64,000 nt of DNA from Kondoa malvinella (GCA_039545315.1 BCIM01000011.1:124001-188000); one strand, 5' to 3'; counted from the stretch's first letter, positions 9,333 to 21,663 are shown. The notes: generated from the sequence alone by a model not told the origin. Program-made: numbers and translations.

Positions 9333-12196
9333 TTACTCCACCAGGACTTCTTCGCTGCCGCTTCTTTCATCATCCTCGCCCTCTTCATCGGTGTCCTCCT
9401 GGCCTTCTTCTTCGTCTGCCAAAGGTGCCTCGGTTGATCCAGCGTGAAGAGGCGAGATTCGATGTTCAGGCAAGAGCAGACTAATGACTCTGGGTCCGGC
9501 GTGATCAAAGATGGATGGAGCGTCGATGAAAGTGTCTGCAAACGCTTGAAGTCCATTCTCCTCGGTAGCCAATGCGCGCAATGGTCGATCAGTGCCAACG
9601 TATCGCTCGATCGTCGCACCGCATTGACAAATGCTGGTATGAAGCTTCAAGGAGGCCAGCAAGCATGAAAGGCAAATGCCATGGTTGCACGGTTTGTGAA
9701 CGCCTCTAGCACTCAGGCATTAGCGGGAGCAGGAGACCGATGAGTTCATACTCACTCGGCAGCATCGCTACAGCCAATGCAAGTACCTGGATCGGAAACA
9801 TCGCGTTTGCGTTTTGCCCTTTCATCGTCGAATTGGTCCAAAGGCTTGATCGAACCCAAGATACCGGTATCCAGCTGCATGACAGGCAAGTGTTCGTCAT
9901 AAAGGCTGAACCAAGGGAACCCTTGGTTTCCATACGCGGACTTGTCGATACCTGATTTGGGAGCAGCAATGCCGGTAGCTTGTTCGAAAGCAACAGAAGT
10001 CAAGAAGTGGACTGTAGTCAATCAGCAACGGACAAGGTAGAAGCTGCAAGTAACCGACCGAAGACTCTCTGTGCGCGACTAACGTCGTAGTCACTGGGAT
10101 TGCGAGCATCTTTGTAGATCTTTTGAGCGCTGAGCAATTTGTTTTCAGCGAAACAAGATCGGAAGGAAAGTAGAACATACATCTGACCACCAGCGGCCAT
10201 GCCAAGCCTAGAGTCGATCCTTCCGCCGCCGCGAAGTCTCAAGACGAGGTGCAGCACGCTGCCTGTCCGCACGTCTGCAAAGCGGATTAGCCTAGGGTAC
10301 ATCATGAAATAGCAGAAGTTTACTATAATCGCTTAGAATACGGGAGCTATGCAATATGATCAGTTGTGCCATATTCAGTTGCGAAAACTGACTCTTCAAG
10401 CTGCATGCCTGCGTAGCTGAGAACGAGTTCAGAGGCTTTTTGGTAGTCTATGTTGGCGACTTACATCAAACGTTGTTGATCTGGAGGTATACCTTCCTTG
10501 TCCTGAATCTTGCTTTTGACTGCATCCAAAGCATCGCTGAATTCCACATCTATCACTGACTCTAAACAACACTCGGAGAACAAATCATCGAGACTTGCCC
10601 AAACTGAGCGTTTTCCCAGTCAAAGTCTTGACAAAGATTTGGCCTGGTTTGGCGCCCGCAATGACTTGAGGTCGAGGTCCGTCGAACATTCGATGCTTGT
10701 AATTTGCTCGAAATACAGGCGAGATCCTACGTGCGGTTGCATGATAATCGGTAGGTTGGTCTTGAGTCCTGGCCAGTGTTTGATCAGCTTATTGTCGCAG
10801 ATGTCAGCACATGCAACCCACAAGCAACATCGGACCACGCTGGCGGATGGAAAAGGTTCTGTTGGTTTCAGAGCAGCAAGTTCATCATCCTTGATTGAGT
10901 ACATTCCCGGGGTGAGAGGAAAAGCAGGCATAATGTCGAATTGGATGCCGCCTTTTTCCGCTTTCCCGGTAAGCTGTTCTTCTACAGTCTTGCCTTCACC
11001 AAGAGCAGCAGCTACGAATTGTCTGACTACGCCAGGTGAAGTGCAAAAGCCTTGCAACACTGTTAGATTTGATGTGTAGCGCAAGGTTGCTAAACACACC
11101 GTCCAGCCAGGGTTGGACTGAGCCAGCCAGATAATCTTGTTGACCATTCTCTTCCGACTTGGATTCTGAGCATGGAGATCAATAAGTAGAAGACCATTTA
11201 GCTGACGAGCACTCACCATCAGCATCTTGGGGCAAGCCGTTTATTGCGTTGATACCACCAGCGGAGACTTTTATAGCGTAGGGCTGTGATCCTTGCAGGC
11301 CCACAAAGAGAGCCTCGCATTGCAACATTGAAGTAAAGAAACCGCCTTGCTTGACAATGGCTTGAGGTAGAGTTTTTGCATACAAGTCGACGGGGTAGAG
11401 AGGAAAAGTGCCAAGCCCAGGTGGTAATTCCTATCAGCGCTTATTGTAAGAATCGTGTAGTTGTATTCTGGCTCTTACTGACGTATTGCTTGTCATCCTC
11501 GGGCTGTGAGAAGTCAATTTGAGCTTTATGTGGGCCGCAAACGGACTCACAACTCGGAAAGTACGCCGAAAGGAGATCTTGGCTGGGCCGCAGTGTAATG
11601 TGCCGTCCAATGAAACGAAAGAATGATGCGCATCAGGCGAGTCCACAGTGTGATCTGTCCTGAATTGAGATGCCGTAAAATACAACATTCAACGCAACTG
11701 ACATTCATGGTATTCTCTGAACCACTGCTGAGGCGTTTGACCTCTTAGGAAGGCTTCAGCATGTTCACAAGCAGAAGAAGGGACATAACTTACGTAGCCC
11801 ATCGAAGGCCTCCGCTGGTCGACGCTGGTCGGCTGCTTTTAGCGTATACTACTGCGAAGTTCGAATGAACATACCGTCATAGCAAGGAACTGAACTGGGA
11901 GCAGGCTTGATGGTGATGGTACTGTCGCTGGATAGCAGTCTGTCTTTGCGGATGTGGAAACCTGAAGAAAGGCCGTGCACCATTCAATGTTCGCGTTTTC
12001 GCGTAGGCAGAGACTGTAGAAGCTGACCAGCAGACTTGATCATGGCAATGACCTGCTCATTGGACATGCCTGCAATGTCGAAATCGCACCCATGACAATC
12101 CGCTTCCTCAACGAATTGTAAGTCGGCTACAGGCACGTCGTCCTTGACAAGGCCCTCCACGCGTATCATGATGCTTTCATGGCTCGAGTCTGCCAT
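9333..12196 (-). CDS. Large protein with internal ubiquitin unit and RING-like zinc cluster
   Basis: Many exons from ATG 12196 ([16 protein letters not shown]) to TAA 9333. The first roughly 400 residues are an unrecognised region (for example [20 protein letters not shown]). Then comes a complete ubiquitin unit: [34 protein letters not shown], a SRILSDYN stretch and [11 protein letters not shown]. It aligns without gaps to 76-residue ubiquitin, except that Met1 is Gly, K48 is Met and K63 is Thr; K6, K11, K27, K29 and K33 are kept. After a further 140 or so residues a cysteine cluster follows: [14 protein letters not shown], then CQCG, a RING-like pattern. The C-terminus is acidic (Glu/Asp-rich). 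Whether deubiquitinases cut after LRLRGG is unknown. The likely field is ubiquitin signalling, perhaps as an E3; this is inference from domains. It is divergent from UGO1, 111 bp away. Confidence 0.75.
10550..10598 (-). other. GC-AG intron inside the ubiquitin unit
   Basis: Read on the minus strand, the intron starts GCAAGT and ends GATAG (49 nt). Splicing it out joins TLSL to [10 protein letters not shown] and reproduces the ubiquitin alignment without a gap. Using the GT two bases further on breaks the frame. It is the second GC-AG intron found in this window. Confidence 0.65.
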
Positions 12197-12307
12197 TCTC
12201 TTGACTGGCAGACAGCAACAGAGAGTTGGTTCGACGTCAACAGCGAATAAGCAGATTACAGCAGTAAGATCGAAACGATATCAAGAGGCAGCGGGCAGAG
12301 TCCTGCA
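12197..12307. promoter_or_regulatory. 111-bp divergent promoter
   Basis: The start codons of the ubiquitin-unit gene (minus) and UGO1 (plus) are only 111 bases apart, so this interval must hold both core promoters. No specific binding site is recognised. Confidence 0.45.
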
Positions 12308-13982
12308 ATGGCGTCTACAGAACGTTAGTCACCTCGTCGTGATCCGATAGAGACAGCTGAAATATGCCACGTCCGAATTGACAGACCCTCTCCGGCCTTA
12401 TTATGTCGCTCCAGCTGTAGAAGACAGCATCTTTTCGCCTGCTCTTTCAGCAGGACCCAAGAACGGATCCTCTCGAGCGAGCTCTGCCATTACAAACAAT
12501 CGATACGCACGCGTCGACGAGTTGCTAGATCTCGATAGCGGCGAACCAGCTTCCGTCGAAGGTTTGGTCAAAGGCTTTCTCTCTACTTCTCTTCTTGGTT
12601 TTGCCAGTACGGCAATAGTCCAACCTTTCGAAGTGGGCAAGGTCTTGTTGCAAGTTCAATGGATTCCGAAAGAGGCAGCTTCAAACATAGCAGAGTTGGA
12701 CGATGTAGGAGGTTTAGATGAGTCCCGAGATTTCTCTAGCGATGTAGGAGAGGTAGGCTCGTCTCAATTCTGGTCAAAGGCGAGCTAAGTCCTGTCTAGC
12801 TCTCGGATGAAGGCGAAGCGGAAGCCTACTTTGCAGACGCTACATCCCGCATGACTTCATCATATACACCGCGACAACCGGATGTACCAAGACCGCAAGA
12901 CGCTTCGGGATACCTGCTAAGGAGATCTATCTATGACGAGGCCACCAAACCTGAATACACTCTTCCTGTTATTGTCACTGGCGGAGTATGGCAGATGATC
13001 AGAGCTATCGGTCAATGGAAAGGCGAGGGTTGGTTCAGTCTGTGGAAAGGTGGGTGAAACTATTCTGCCTCAAGCCAAACTTACTGTCAGCTTTTGTTCA
13101 GGCCAAATGACCAGCTTCAGCATTGAGGCATTGGCATCGACAATACAGCCTTTCTTCCTGTCTCTCTTCATTTCCGCCTTTGCTCCAGCCTCTTCACTAC
13201 CTTCACTACCGCTTGTGCATTCACCTTATCCGCTAGCGCCGCTACTCATACACACCTCTTCGCATCTCGTTACTGGTCTATTGCTATCGCCTCTGGACCT
13301 CATACGCACACGTCTCATTGTTCAATCTTGCCAACCGCGGCATCGCAAATACACTGGACCAATCCAAGGATTAGGCCGAATTATGCGGGAAGAAGGCGGA
13401 TTAAGCGGCGTCTACACTCACGCAAGTCTCATCATCCCAGCCGTCCTCGACTACTCTATCCGCCCTCTTTTACATCTCGCTGCACCTCTCCTAATCGAGC
13501 GTATCTTCAATATCTCAGCTTCAGATAACGCCATTGTCTATAGTCTGCTTGAATTCGTTGTAGGCTCAGCAAGTCTCCTCATCACTTTACCAATCGAGAC
13601 TGTTCGACGACGACTACAGCTTCAATCCCGCACGCCAATCACCGGGACACGCAACAAGGCCTTCCGCGCTTGCGTCGAAACTCGTCCTGCGCCCTATGCT
13701 GGAGTAGTAGAAGCAATCTACAGAATCATAACGGAAGAAACTGGGTCTATGCCATTGAGCCTTTCGCGAAGAGCTAAAAAGAAGGAACAGCGCGCGCAAA
13801 TGAAGAGGCGGGAGAGTGCTGAAAGCGCAGTGGACTTGAAGGAGGATAAGAAGTCGGAAAGCAGTGGTGTAAGGCAGCTGTATCGTGGTCTTGGGATTGG
13901 TGTTAGTGCTCAAGCTTGTGTCTTTCTGCTTACGTTGGTCAGTGGGTCAAGGAGTAGCTCGAATAGCTGGTCAGAGATGTGA
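12308..13982 (+). CDS. UGO1: Mitochondrial fusion/carrier-like protein Ugo1
   Basis: Four exons. A short first exon (12308-12323, MASTE) is joined by a 61-nt intron to HPLRPYYVAPAVEDS. The next part contains SLLGFASTAIVQPFEVGKVL, a degenerate mitochondrial-carrier signature. A 47-nt intron follows, then GWFSLWKGQMTSFSIEAL, then a second carrier-type half with GLLLSPLDLIRTRLIVQ and a third LPIETVRRRLQLQS. The PxD/ExxR/K motifs and the LYRGLGIG near the end fit the Ugo1/SLC25A46 family, which sits in the outer mitochondrial membrane and couples outer- and inner-membrane fusion. The long acidic N-terminal insert and the Lys/Glu-rich loop after the third motif are typical of fungal Ugo1. Stop at 13980-13982. 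Some fungal carriers of unknown function look similar, so the symbol is probable rather than certain. Confidence 0.75.
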
Positions 13983-14068
13983 AAATGGAAGAGTATGTAG
14001 TCTGTCTGAACATTGTACTTTTGCATTTCTCGATCATTTCAATTGACCAACAACAGCGATATACCCTA

Positions 14069-16806
14069 ATGACTGATACCCGCTCGGATACGCCTAAGGA
14101 CTGGAATACGCCGTGCGCTTAGAGCTAGGCTGAATAGTAGGCGAGCTGAAGTCACGTCATATAGGAACACGACGCATCCATCAAGTCCAGAGCTACATGC
14201 TATAGAAGCGCAAGGACATGTTGCGGAACACGATGCGCTGCTTTCTGGCTCAGCACCAGACTATGGAACAGTCGAAGATGATCTCCCAGAACTCCGTCAA
14301 ACCCTCCTCGAGCAAAAGCAATCTCACGATGAAGTTGTAGCGACCAGACCGCTCAAATCTCGGATACGGACTTATGCCTATTGGGCGTATTACATCCCGA
14401 TAGCTCGCTGGCTACCTGTCTATTCTGTTCCGCTCTTCGCTGGCGACTGCGCTGCGGGTCTCACTATGGCTTGCCTTCTCGTTCCTCAAGCAATGGCTTA
14501 TGCTGGACTTGCGAAACTGGATCCTGTACATGGTTTATTCGCTGTATGCATACCGGGCTTCATCTACGCTATATTGGGTAGCTCGGCGCAATTATCGGTC
14601 GGACCTGAAGCGGCTCTCAGTCTGTTGACTGGACAAACGATATCAAGCATAATGAAGGATGTGTCAGATCATCATGCGCATAGCGGAGGATTAGCATTAG
14701 CTTTAGCGACGATGATAACGCTCCAGGTTGGTATGATCACTTTTCTTTTGGGTGAGCAAAGCAATAGGATAGACTTGCTTCGGGCTGAAATCGACACGAA
14801 GGAATCTTTCGACTGGGGTTCCTTGATGCTGTACTGTCGAGGCCTCTCCTTCGTGGCTTTATTACCGGTATTGGATTCGTAATCTTCGTGGAACAGGCGC
14901 CAGCAGTGTTGGGCATCACACAGTCAGCTCCTCGCCATTTCTTCTTCGTACTCGTTTGATCCTGTCGCAGGTGGGAGAAGGAAGCGGGCGTCACATCAGG
15001 CACGACGCTGGAGAAGCTGCTCTTCGTCATGCAGTACTTTTGGAACTTTCAGCCTCTCACTTCGATGCTCTCCCTCGTCGCACTCTTCTCTATGATCATC
15101 TTCCGCTCTATGAAAGTTAGACTAGCAGGCAAACATTCTTGGATTAAATTCGTCCCGTGTGTTTCCGTCTCTTTGACCTAGTCTTCGACCCGCTCATACC
15201 TGACACAGTGAAGTCTTGCTTTGCGTTGTCATCACCACATGGCTGACTTCAGTCTTTCGATGGGACAAACGAGTCAGTAGTATATACGCTGCAGATGAAC
15301 TAGACTTATAGCTGCACTTACAGGGTCTTGTTATCCTGGGCAACATCAGTCCTGGTCACGTCAAGATTCGGGTTCCTCTTTGGCGAGCCACTAGCTACTT
15401 CACTGCTACACTACCCAATGCTGCCCTGATTGCTATCATGGGCTTCATAGACTCGATCGTTGCTGCAAAGCAGAACGCGAGTCAATACAACTGTCGGCGG
15501 CATTTTACCTGTCAGAATACCCGAATTGACGGTTGAGCAGATTCGGTCTCACCTAACAGAGAGCTCGTAGCGCTTGGAGCAGCTAATATAGCGGCGAGCT
15601 TCATCTCCGGCACAATACCTGGATATGGCAGCATCACTCGCTCTCGTTTGAACGGCAGTGCTGGAGCAAGAACTCAAGCTGCCGGCCTGTTCTCTTCCAC
15701 TTTCGTCATCCTCACAACCTACTTTCTTCTTGATCGGCTGTACTTCTTGCCAAAGTCTATTCTCTCGACCATCATCTGCTTAGTCGTGTATTCTATCCTC
15801 AAAGAAGCACCGCACGATATCAAGTTCTTCTGGAAGATGGGCGCTTGGGCGGATCTGAGCCTCATGCTGGTCACTTTCTTACTCACGATACTATGGAATG
15901 TCCAAGTACGTTTTGTTTCGAGTCATCACTTTCGTACTGAAATCCCGCATAGGCCGGAGTAGTCATCTCTATAGCTCTGTATGATCACTGACGAGCGCAT
16001 TGACCCACTACTGACTGCTTCTCAGATCGCTTATACTGGTCGTCCAACGTTCAGCTTCAATGCACATTAAAGTCATGGGTCGCTTGCAAGGTACAGACGA
16101 ATGGGTGTCATTTGACGAAGACTCGCACGAAGACAACGAAGAAGTGCCTGGTGTCTTGATGTGAGCAATCAGACATAGCAAGTGCTTCGCAGGCTTATGA
16201 AAATCACAGAGCGAGGATACGAGGAGACATGAACTTTGCTAATGCTGGAGCGCTCAAAGAACGTCTGCGTCGGCTGGAACGTTTTGGCGCTTCACCACAT
16301 CATCCATCAGCTAGTCCAAAGAGAGCTGATGCAGGTCTTCTGGTTCTGCATATGGTACGTCTTGCCCCCACCTGATCGAGTGAGGAAGCTGACTGCTAGT
16401 TCAGGGAGATGTCGACGAGCTGGGTATGCTCTCTTCTTGGCTGATCGGCAAATCACTGACCACTTCGCGCAGACGCATCAGCTGCCCAGATTCTCCTGGA
16501 AGTTGTGAGGAACTATCAAGCAAGCAATGTACCAGTACGCTCTGCACAATGATGTATGACTACGACTGATCGAGACCAGGTATACATCGTTCATTTGGCA
16601 CGACGTGAGCAGTCAACTTTATTTTCATCAGCAAAACTGAATTGAGCTTTAGAACCATACGACAACATGGTTAAGGCTGGAATCGTCGATATACTCGGCG
16701 GATCAGGTAACGTTGCCAGCAGACATGGGGTCGAAATGTACTCATCGTTTGGATAGATCACATCCAAAGCACGGTGAAGAAAGCACTGGACTTCCACTTC
16801 CTGTAA
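14069..16806 (+). CDS. SulP-family sulfate transporter with STAS domain
   Basis: A multi-exon anion transporter. It begins at ATG 14069 (MTDTRSDTPKDWN), with a first intron of about 52 nt leading to THPSSPELHAIEAQGH. The membrane domain opens with AAGLTMACLLVPQAMAYAGL and DPVHGLFAVCIPGFIYAILG, the diagnostic SulP segment. It continues with SSAQLSVGPEAALSLLTG, the strongly conserved SVGPEA motif, and then ISGTIPGYGSITRSRLN and GARTQAAGLFSS. The C-terminal STAS domain contains DASAAQILLEVVRNYQ and YIVHLARQPYDNMVKAGIVD and ends at TAA 16804-16806. The likely role is sulfate/proton co-transport at the plasma or vacuolar membrane. Neighbours give no extra clue. It is separated from UGO1 by only 86 bp in the same orientation. 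Confidence 0.85.
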
Positions 16807-16989
16807 TTACGACATGGTAAGAACACTGGCATCTCAATACCCTCATGATCTATTGCATTCCGCTGGAACTTCCTCGTGCACGGTCCTAGCCAGCAAATTG
16901 CATTTCGCCGCAGCTGTTTCTGTTTCCTTTATTGCCAGGTGTTGCTAAATATCTTCTCTTTTCTCGTCGTCCTCATACAAGCGGGTGCC

Positions 16990-19921
16990 ATGATTGAGGG
17001 CTCCATCCCAATTACTGTCGCCAGTGTCGCAGCTGGACACTGCGTCGACTATCGATTGATACAATATTCCGCCCTTTCTAAAACTGACACACAGTGGCTC
17101 TTGTCGTCTCTTTCGTCCACAGAAACACCTTGTCTTGGTCTGGATACAAAATTCGATGGTCCGGCCATCGGGCTAATCCAACTCGCAACGAACACACGCT
17201 GTCTACTCATCACGGTGCCTCGCGTTCGCGGGACTGGCAAAATCGTTCGCAATCAAACTCTCGATGAAGTCCTTTCGTCAGACACTATATCAAAGACTGG
17301 AGCCGAATTGACGATAGATGCGCTTCTTCTATATCACAACTTCGGTCATCGTCTCAACTCAGGCGTAGACGTCACCAGAGTCCACTATCCGTCAACTCTG
17401 GGAGAAAAGCAACCAAATCCTCAAGGTCTATTCGCGCTTTATTCTCGCCTCTGTCTTCCAGCCGATCAGCCCTTGGCCAAAGATCGTCAAACTACAACAA
17501 CAAAATGGTGCGGAGTCTCCCTCACCAAGAAACAAATCCGTTATGGTGTTTTGGACGCATGGGTCTCGCGCGGAGTGGCTCTCGCAAGACCGGCCATACT
17601 GCAAGCTGCCGACCGACTGAACTTGTCCAGCCATGGGCATGCGATTTTGAAGCTTCTGGGTGATTGGTTGGCCGCTGACTTGAGTAAGTGCCGCTACACG
17701 ACGCTCATCCTTTTCTGACGATCCGGCAGCCGTTCGAGAAGAAGCGCCAACATCTTATCGGTCCGCTTTCTCCAAAGTGACCGCCCAAAAAGATGGCAAA
17801 TTGAATATCGTATGCTCTGAATTCCGAAATAAGCTCGAGGCGAATGACAAGGTCCGCCTGCGACTAGTCAACGGAACCTGGGTCGATGGCTCTGTATGCG
17901 AAGCTAGGCACGGAAAGACTAAACTGGTCAAGCTTGACAAGTTCACGCGTATTCCTGTCAAGACTATCGAAGTGACGGAATGTGCGAATGTCAGATCGGC
18001 TGACGACGCCGCCCGGTGAGTAGGCTTGCCAGTAAGAATGCGCTGTTGAACTCATCCTTCGAAGCACCATATTTGCCAGGGAGCTCTTACATCACGCATT
18101 GCCAGCGTCTCGATCCCCAATATTCGACGAGCTCTTCTTTAGCGGCGAAAAGTTTCAAGTCGCCTTGTCGTCCGGTCACCAATATTATATAGGTGAATAT
18201 CTGAATGAATCGCAACGGAACGCTGCTCGTCAGATGCTCGCCGGCGAAAAGCGAGTCACTTTGTTGCATGGTCCACCTGGCACCGGCAAAACTTCCACCA
18301 TTGCAGCTGTCATCGCGGCTTCCTGCTCTCTACACGACCACAATACAGTTATATGTGCTCAGACGAATAGTGCTGTACGCAATCTGGCCGAAGCGTTGTA
18401 CAAAAATGGAGTCACTGACTTCAAGATTCTGGTGTGCGTGGCACCTCTAGTGCTCTTGGTAATATCTGAAAGTCTTGCAGATCGGACGCTGTCTACATAG
18501 AATGGCACGAAGCGGAAGTAGGTCGTCCATTTCCCACTGGACGTGTCTCTTATTGGCTCACTTAAGTATATACACTTCAATGGTCATGTCATCGAAACCT
18601 CAAAACTCCAAGGGTTGGATTCGCGCAAACAAGATCTGCTTATTGGACCGCGGACCACTATACTTTGCAGCATGGCTCAACTCTCGAGTCCCAATCTCGT
18701 CACCATACTACGCCGAAAGCAGCTTCGGCATATTATTCTGGACGAAGCTTCTCAGCTTGCAACCTATAACCTGCCTCATGTCATCGAGATGTATCGCAAA
18801 AGTCTTCGCCGATTGAGTGTGAGGCTTCCCTTTCGTGACCTGACCGATCAAACTTGACGGCTGAATACGACCTACAGTGCGTCGGAGAGTACGTCCAATG
18901 AGATCACGACCCGCTCTGGCTAAAATTTGTGAACCAGTCCAAAGCAACTTGCACCCTTTGCAAGTGATCAGAGCAACACTGTCCGAAGCGTGTTCGACCT
19001 CATCTCGAGCGACCTGTATCTTGAAGTTCAGTATCGCATGCCGCATGACGTTGGCTCCTTTACCAGTACATCAGTCTATGATGGCAAGCTTCAGTCTGCT
19101 CGTGCTCCCACAGTCGCTTCATCGGTCGGCTTTGTGGATGTGCAAGCTCGGGAAGAGAGCACGCAAAAAGGTGTCGTTGTCAGTCGCAGGCTACCCACAT
19201 AAGGACCAGTATCTAACACGAAACCAGAACCTAAAAGAAGCCGAAGTCATCGTTCAGCTTGTCATGTCGTACATCGGCACAAATTTCCTCATCATCACAC
19301 CATACAACAAGCAACGCGAACTCATCACAAAACTTCTTCAGAACGCCATCGCTCAATACAATCGCCTGCATCCTGGCGGTCATCTACCAGCTGGACTGGC
19401 CGATGACAGAGTCCGGTCGATAGATACCAGTCAAGGTATGTTTGTCCTTCATGAGAGTCGATCCTTTCCCTAATGTTTTGGCAGGTCACGAAGCAGAGTA
19501 AGCTCTACTATCCTGCTATCACCGCACAAGCTCATTCAAGGATAGTTTCATATTCATCAGCCTTGTCCGCACCGAGTGAGTTAATCCAACTTAGGCAACT
19601 GCGATCTCGTGCTGATCTCATGACAGTAAGCCTGGTTTCCTCAAGAACAAGCTTCGTGCCAATGTAGCTCTCACACGAGCCAAGAAGCACCTGATCCTCG
19701 TTGGTAACTTGCAATTCTTCACCGAATCAAAGCAGAAAGGCCACGACACTCATTTCGGACACTTTATACGTCACTTCTTGCCTATCAGCGAGATGCTCAA
19801 GCGCACCGATATCATCAACGGGAAACGCTTTAGGTTTAGCACTGGCAGCGGATCAAGTGTTGCTCGAAGTCGTCGAATGGAGCCTCTCGAGGGCTTGCTG
19901 TCGGCTTTGAGGATAGAGTAA
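16990..19921 (+). CDS. RNase D-like domain fused to SF1 (Upf1/Dna2-like) helicase
   Basis: The start is ATG 16990 (MIEGSIPITVASVAAG). Residues about 45-245 resemble a DEDDy 3'-5' exonuclease: LGLDTKFDGPAIGLIQLAT (Exo I), GAELTIDALLLYHNF (Exo II region) and a late QIRYGVLDAWVS with the Yx3D of Exo III. The expected D-x-E of Exo I is D52-T-K54, so one metal ligand is missing and activity is doubtful. A beta-rich linker like the 1B domain of Upf1-type enzymes follows. The SF1 helicase core has LNESQRNAARQML (Q motif), HGPPGTGKTSTIAAV (Walker A), IILDEASQLATYNLP (Walker B), LYLEVQYRMPHD, FLIITPYNKQRELI, IDTSQG and NVALTRAKKHLILVGNL. It ends at TAA 19919-19921 after many 50-nt introns. The likely role is DNA or RNA unwinding; the substrate is unknown. 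Confidence 0.8.
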
Positions 19922-20549
19922 ATGACGGAAGTGAGATCGTCCAGCAGACTCTGTGGAAAATCAAGCGAATGGTACTAGACTTGGAATGATGCAAATGTAA
20001 TAAACCTGCTGCAACATCAGTCTGATCTGCCTGATTGACACGAAGACATACCTCTTCTGCCAACTAACCCCAAACTGGCCAAGTTTAGCCTATCACATGG
20101 CTGCTTGCAACCTAACACTGTATTGTTGTTCATGACCAGCAGAAGAACTGACGAAGAACAAGAAGTAAGAGATTGCTCAGAAATCTGGGTTCGGCTCTGA
20201 GAAGCATAGAGCATCAACATAATCGTATGGCCAGCCAGATAGATCTGGAGACCGTCGATTACGGTAGGACATCGATTCGACAGTATGCGAGCAGGAAGAT
20301 CGAAGAGGGTACAAAGTCGATCCAGTAGCGACAGATTTGGCCTCGCTCGACATGCGTTACTTAGACTGCTGAAGGCGATAGCAATCCGGACTACTTGATG
20401 CAATGCTGATGGAAGGATAACGATTAGCGAATGGAGCAACCTCGTCGTCAATGCAAATATGATAAACCTATCATGTATCAGCCAACAATTGATTCTCAGA
20501 CGGGAAGACCCACCTCTAATGATCCCTTTACTCCTCTATCCCGACACAA
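19922..20549. other. Intergenic between convergent 3' ends
   Basis: 628 bases between the helicase stop and the PDX1 stop. Both flanking genes end here. I see no motif-bearing open frame, repeat or RNA gene. Confidence 0.5.
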
Positions 20550-21663
20550 TCAAAACACAAACAACTCTTCCATTGGGTCTGTCGAACTCAACGGAATCCC
20601 TTTACCCTGCAACTCCTTCCTTGCTCTTTGCTCATTCATCTTTTGTAGCTCTTCTAAAGGTGATGGTCTAGGTAAGTAGCCATCCAATATCGAATCGAAT
20701 GATAGTTCTGCTCAAACATCAGCTTGACCTCAGCGCAAAGGACATTAACTGACCTTCTTGCTTCTTCTGCGGTACTGCATATGAAGCGCTCATGCCCTTC
20801 ATGATCAAACTTCTCAACGCTCTCGCATCCAAAGGTTTATTCTCTTTCTTCGCTGTGCTAGCTCCGACCGGCCTATCTTTTGCGCCCCAAATAGGTATAT
20901 GCGTAATGCTCTTTTCCCTTTCGGAGGTATAGGTGCCGGTGGAAGAAGAAGCTTGACCAAGAGCAGCGAGAATATCGCCTTTGGTGTATCGACCTGATTT
21001 ACCTGTTGCTTTGACTTTCGAGAGATCTAGGTTTGAAGTAGCTAGCAGTCGTTGCACGGAAGGCAAGAGGCCAGAGTGAGAGTGATGCGAAGTCGTAGTC
21101 TTGGGTGCGGCTTCTTGCTTGGGTGGTTCTTTCGGTGAAGGTTTGGGCTGTTCAGGTGTTGCAGGTGCAGATTGTGAGGAAGAACCGCTTGATACTTCAG
21201 CAGAAGACTCCTTTGGTGCTTCAAGATTTGAAATGTCGTCGCCTTCTTCAGCTAGTAGCGCTATCGGTTGACCAACAGGGATATTTGCTGCCCCATCATT
21301 TTTCTGTTCATGCATCAACAATACACTATCTCGCTTGAGGATGGGCCTACGAGTATCTTGCCCATGATACCATCGTCCTATAATACCACATGAGCGCTGC
21401 CAGGCTCTGACAGGTTGAACACTAACCTGAGCTTCGACTTCAATTTCTGCTTTATCCGTTTCGATGGAAAGCAAAACGTCTCCAGCGCTGAACGAGTCTC
21501 CTTCTTTTACGCTCCACCTGTTGATTGTGCCTTGCTCCATTGTAGGCGACATTGAGGGCATGTTGAGATTTGTGATGGCTCGACATTGGCTGGACGTGTG
21601 CAGCGCTGTCAACGGAATGAGTTCAATACGGCTATCTGGGCGCATGCGACTTACTACGAGCAT
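20550..21663 (-). CDS. PDX1: Pyruvate dehydrogenase protein X component (E3-binding protein)
   Basis: Minus strand, ending at TGA 20550-20552 after a final exon containing [19 protein letters not shown]. It carries one lipoyl domain: [20 protein letters not shown], then [18 protein letters not shown] with the lipoylated lysine in ETDKAE, then an intron and [11 protein letters not shown] Pro/Glu/Ala-rich hinge follows, and then a peripheral-subunit-binding domain ([34 protein letters not shown]). No catalytic acetyltransferase domain with HxxxD is present. That distinguishes protein X, which anchors E3 to the E2 core in the mitochondrial matrix, from E2 itself. ATG 21663 is the conservative start. 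A GTAAGT donor just inside that exon suggests a further 5' exon (about 21675-21750, Arg/Ala/Ser-rich) encoding the transit peptide, but I could not find its initiator. Confidence 0.8.
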
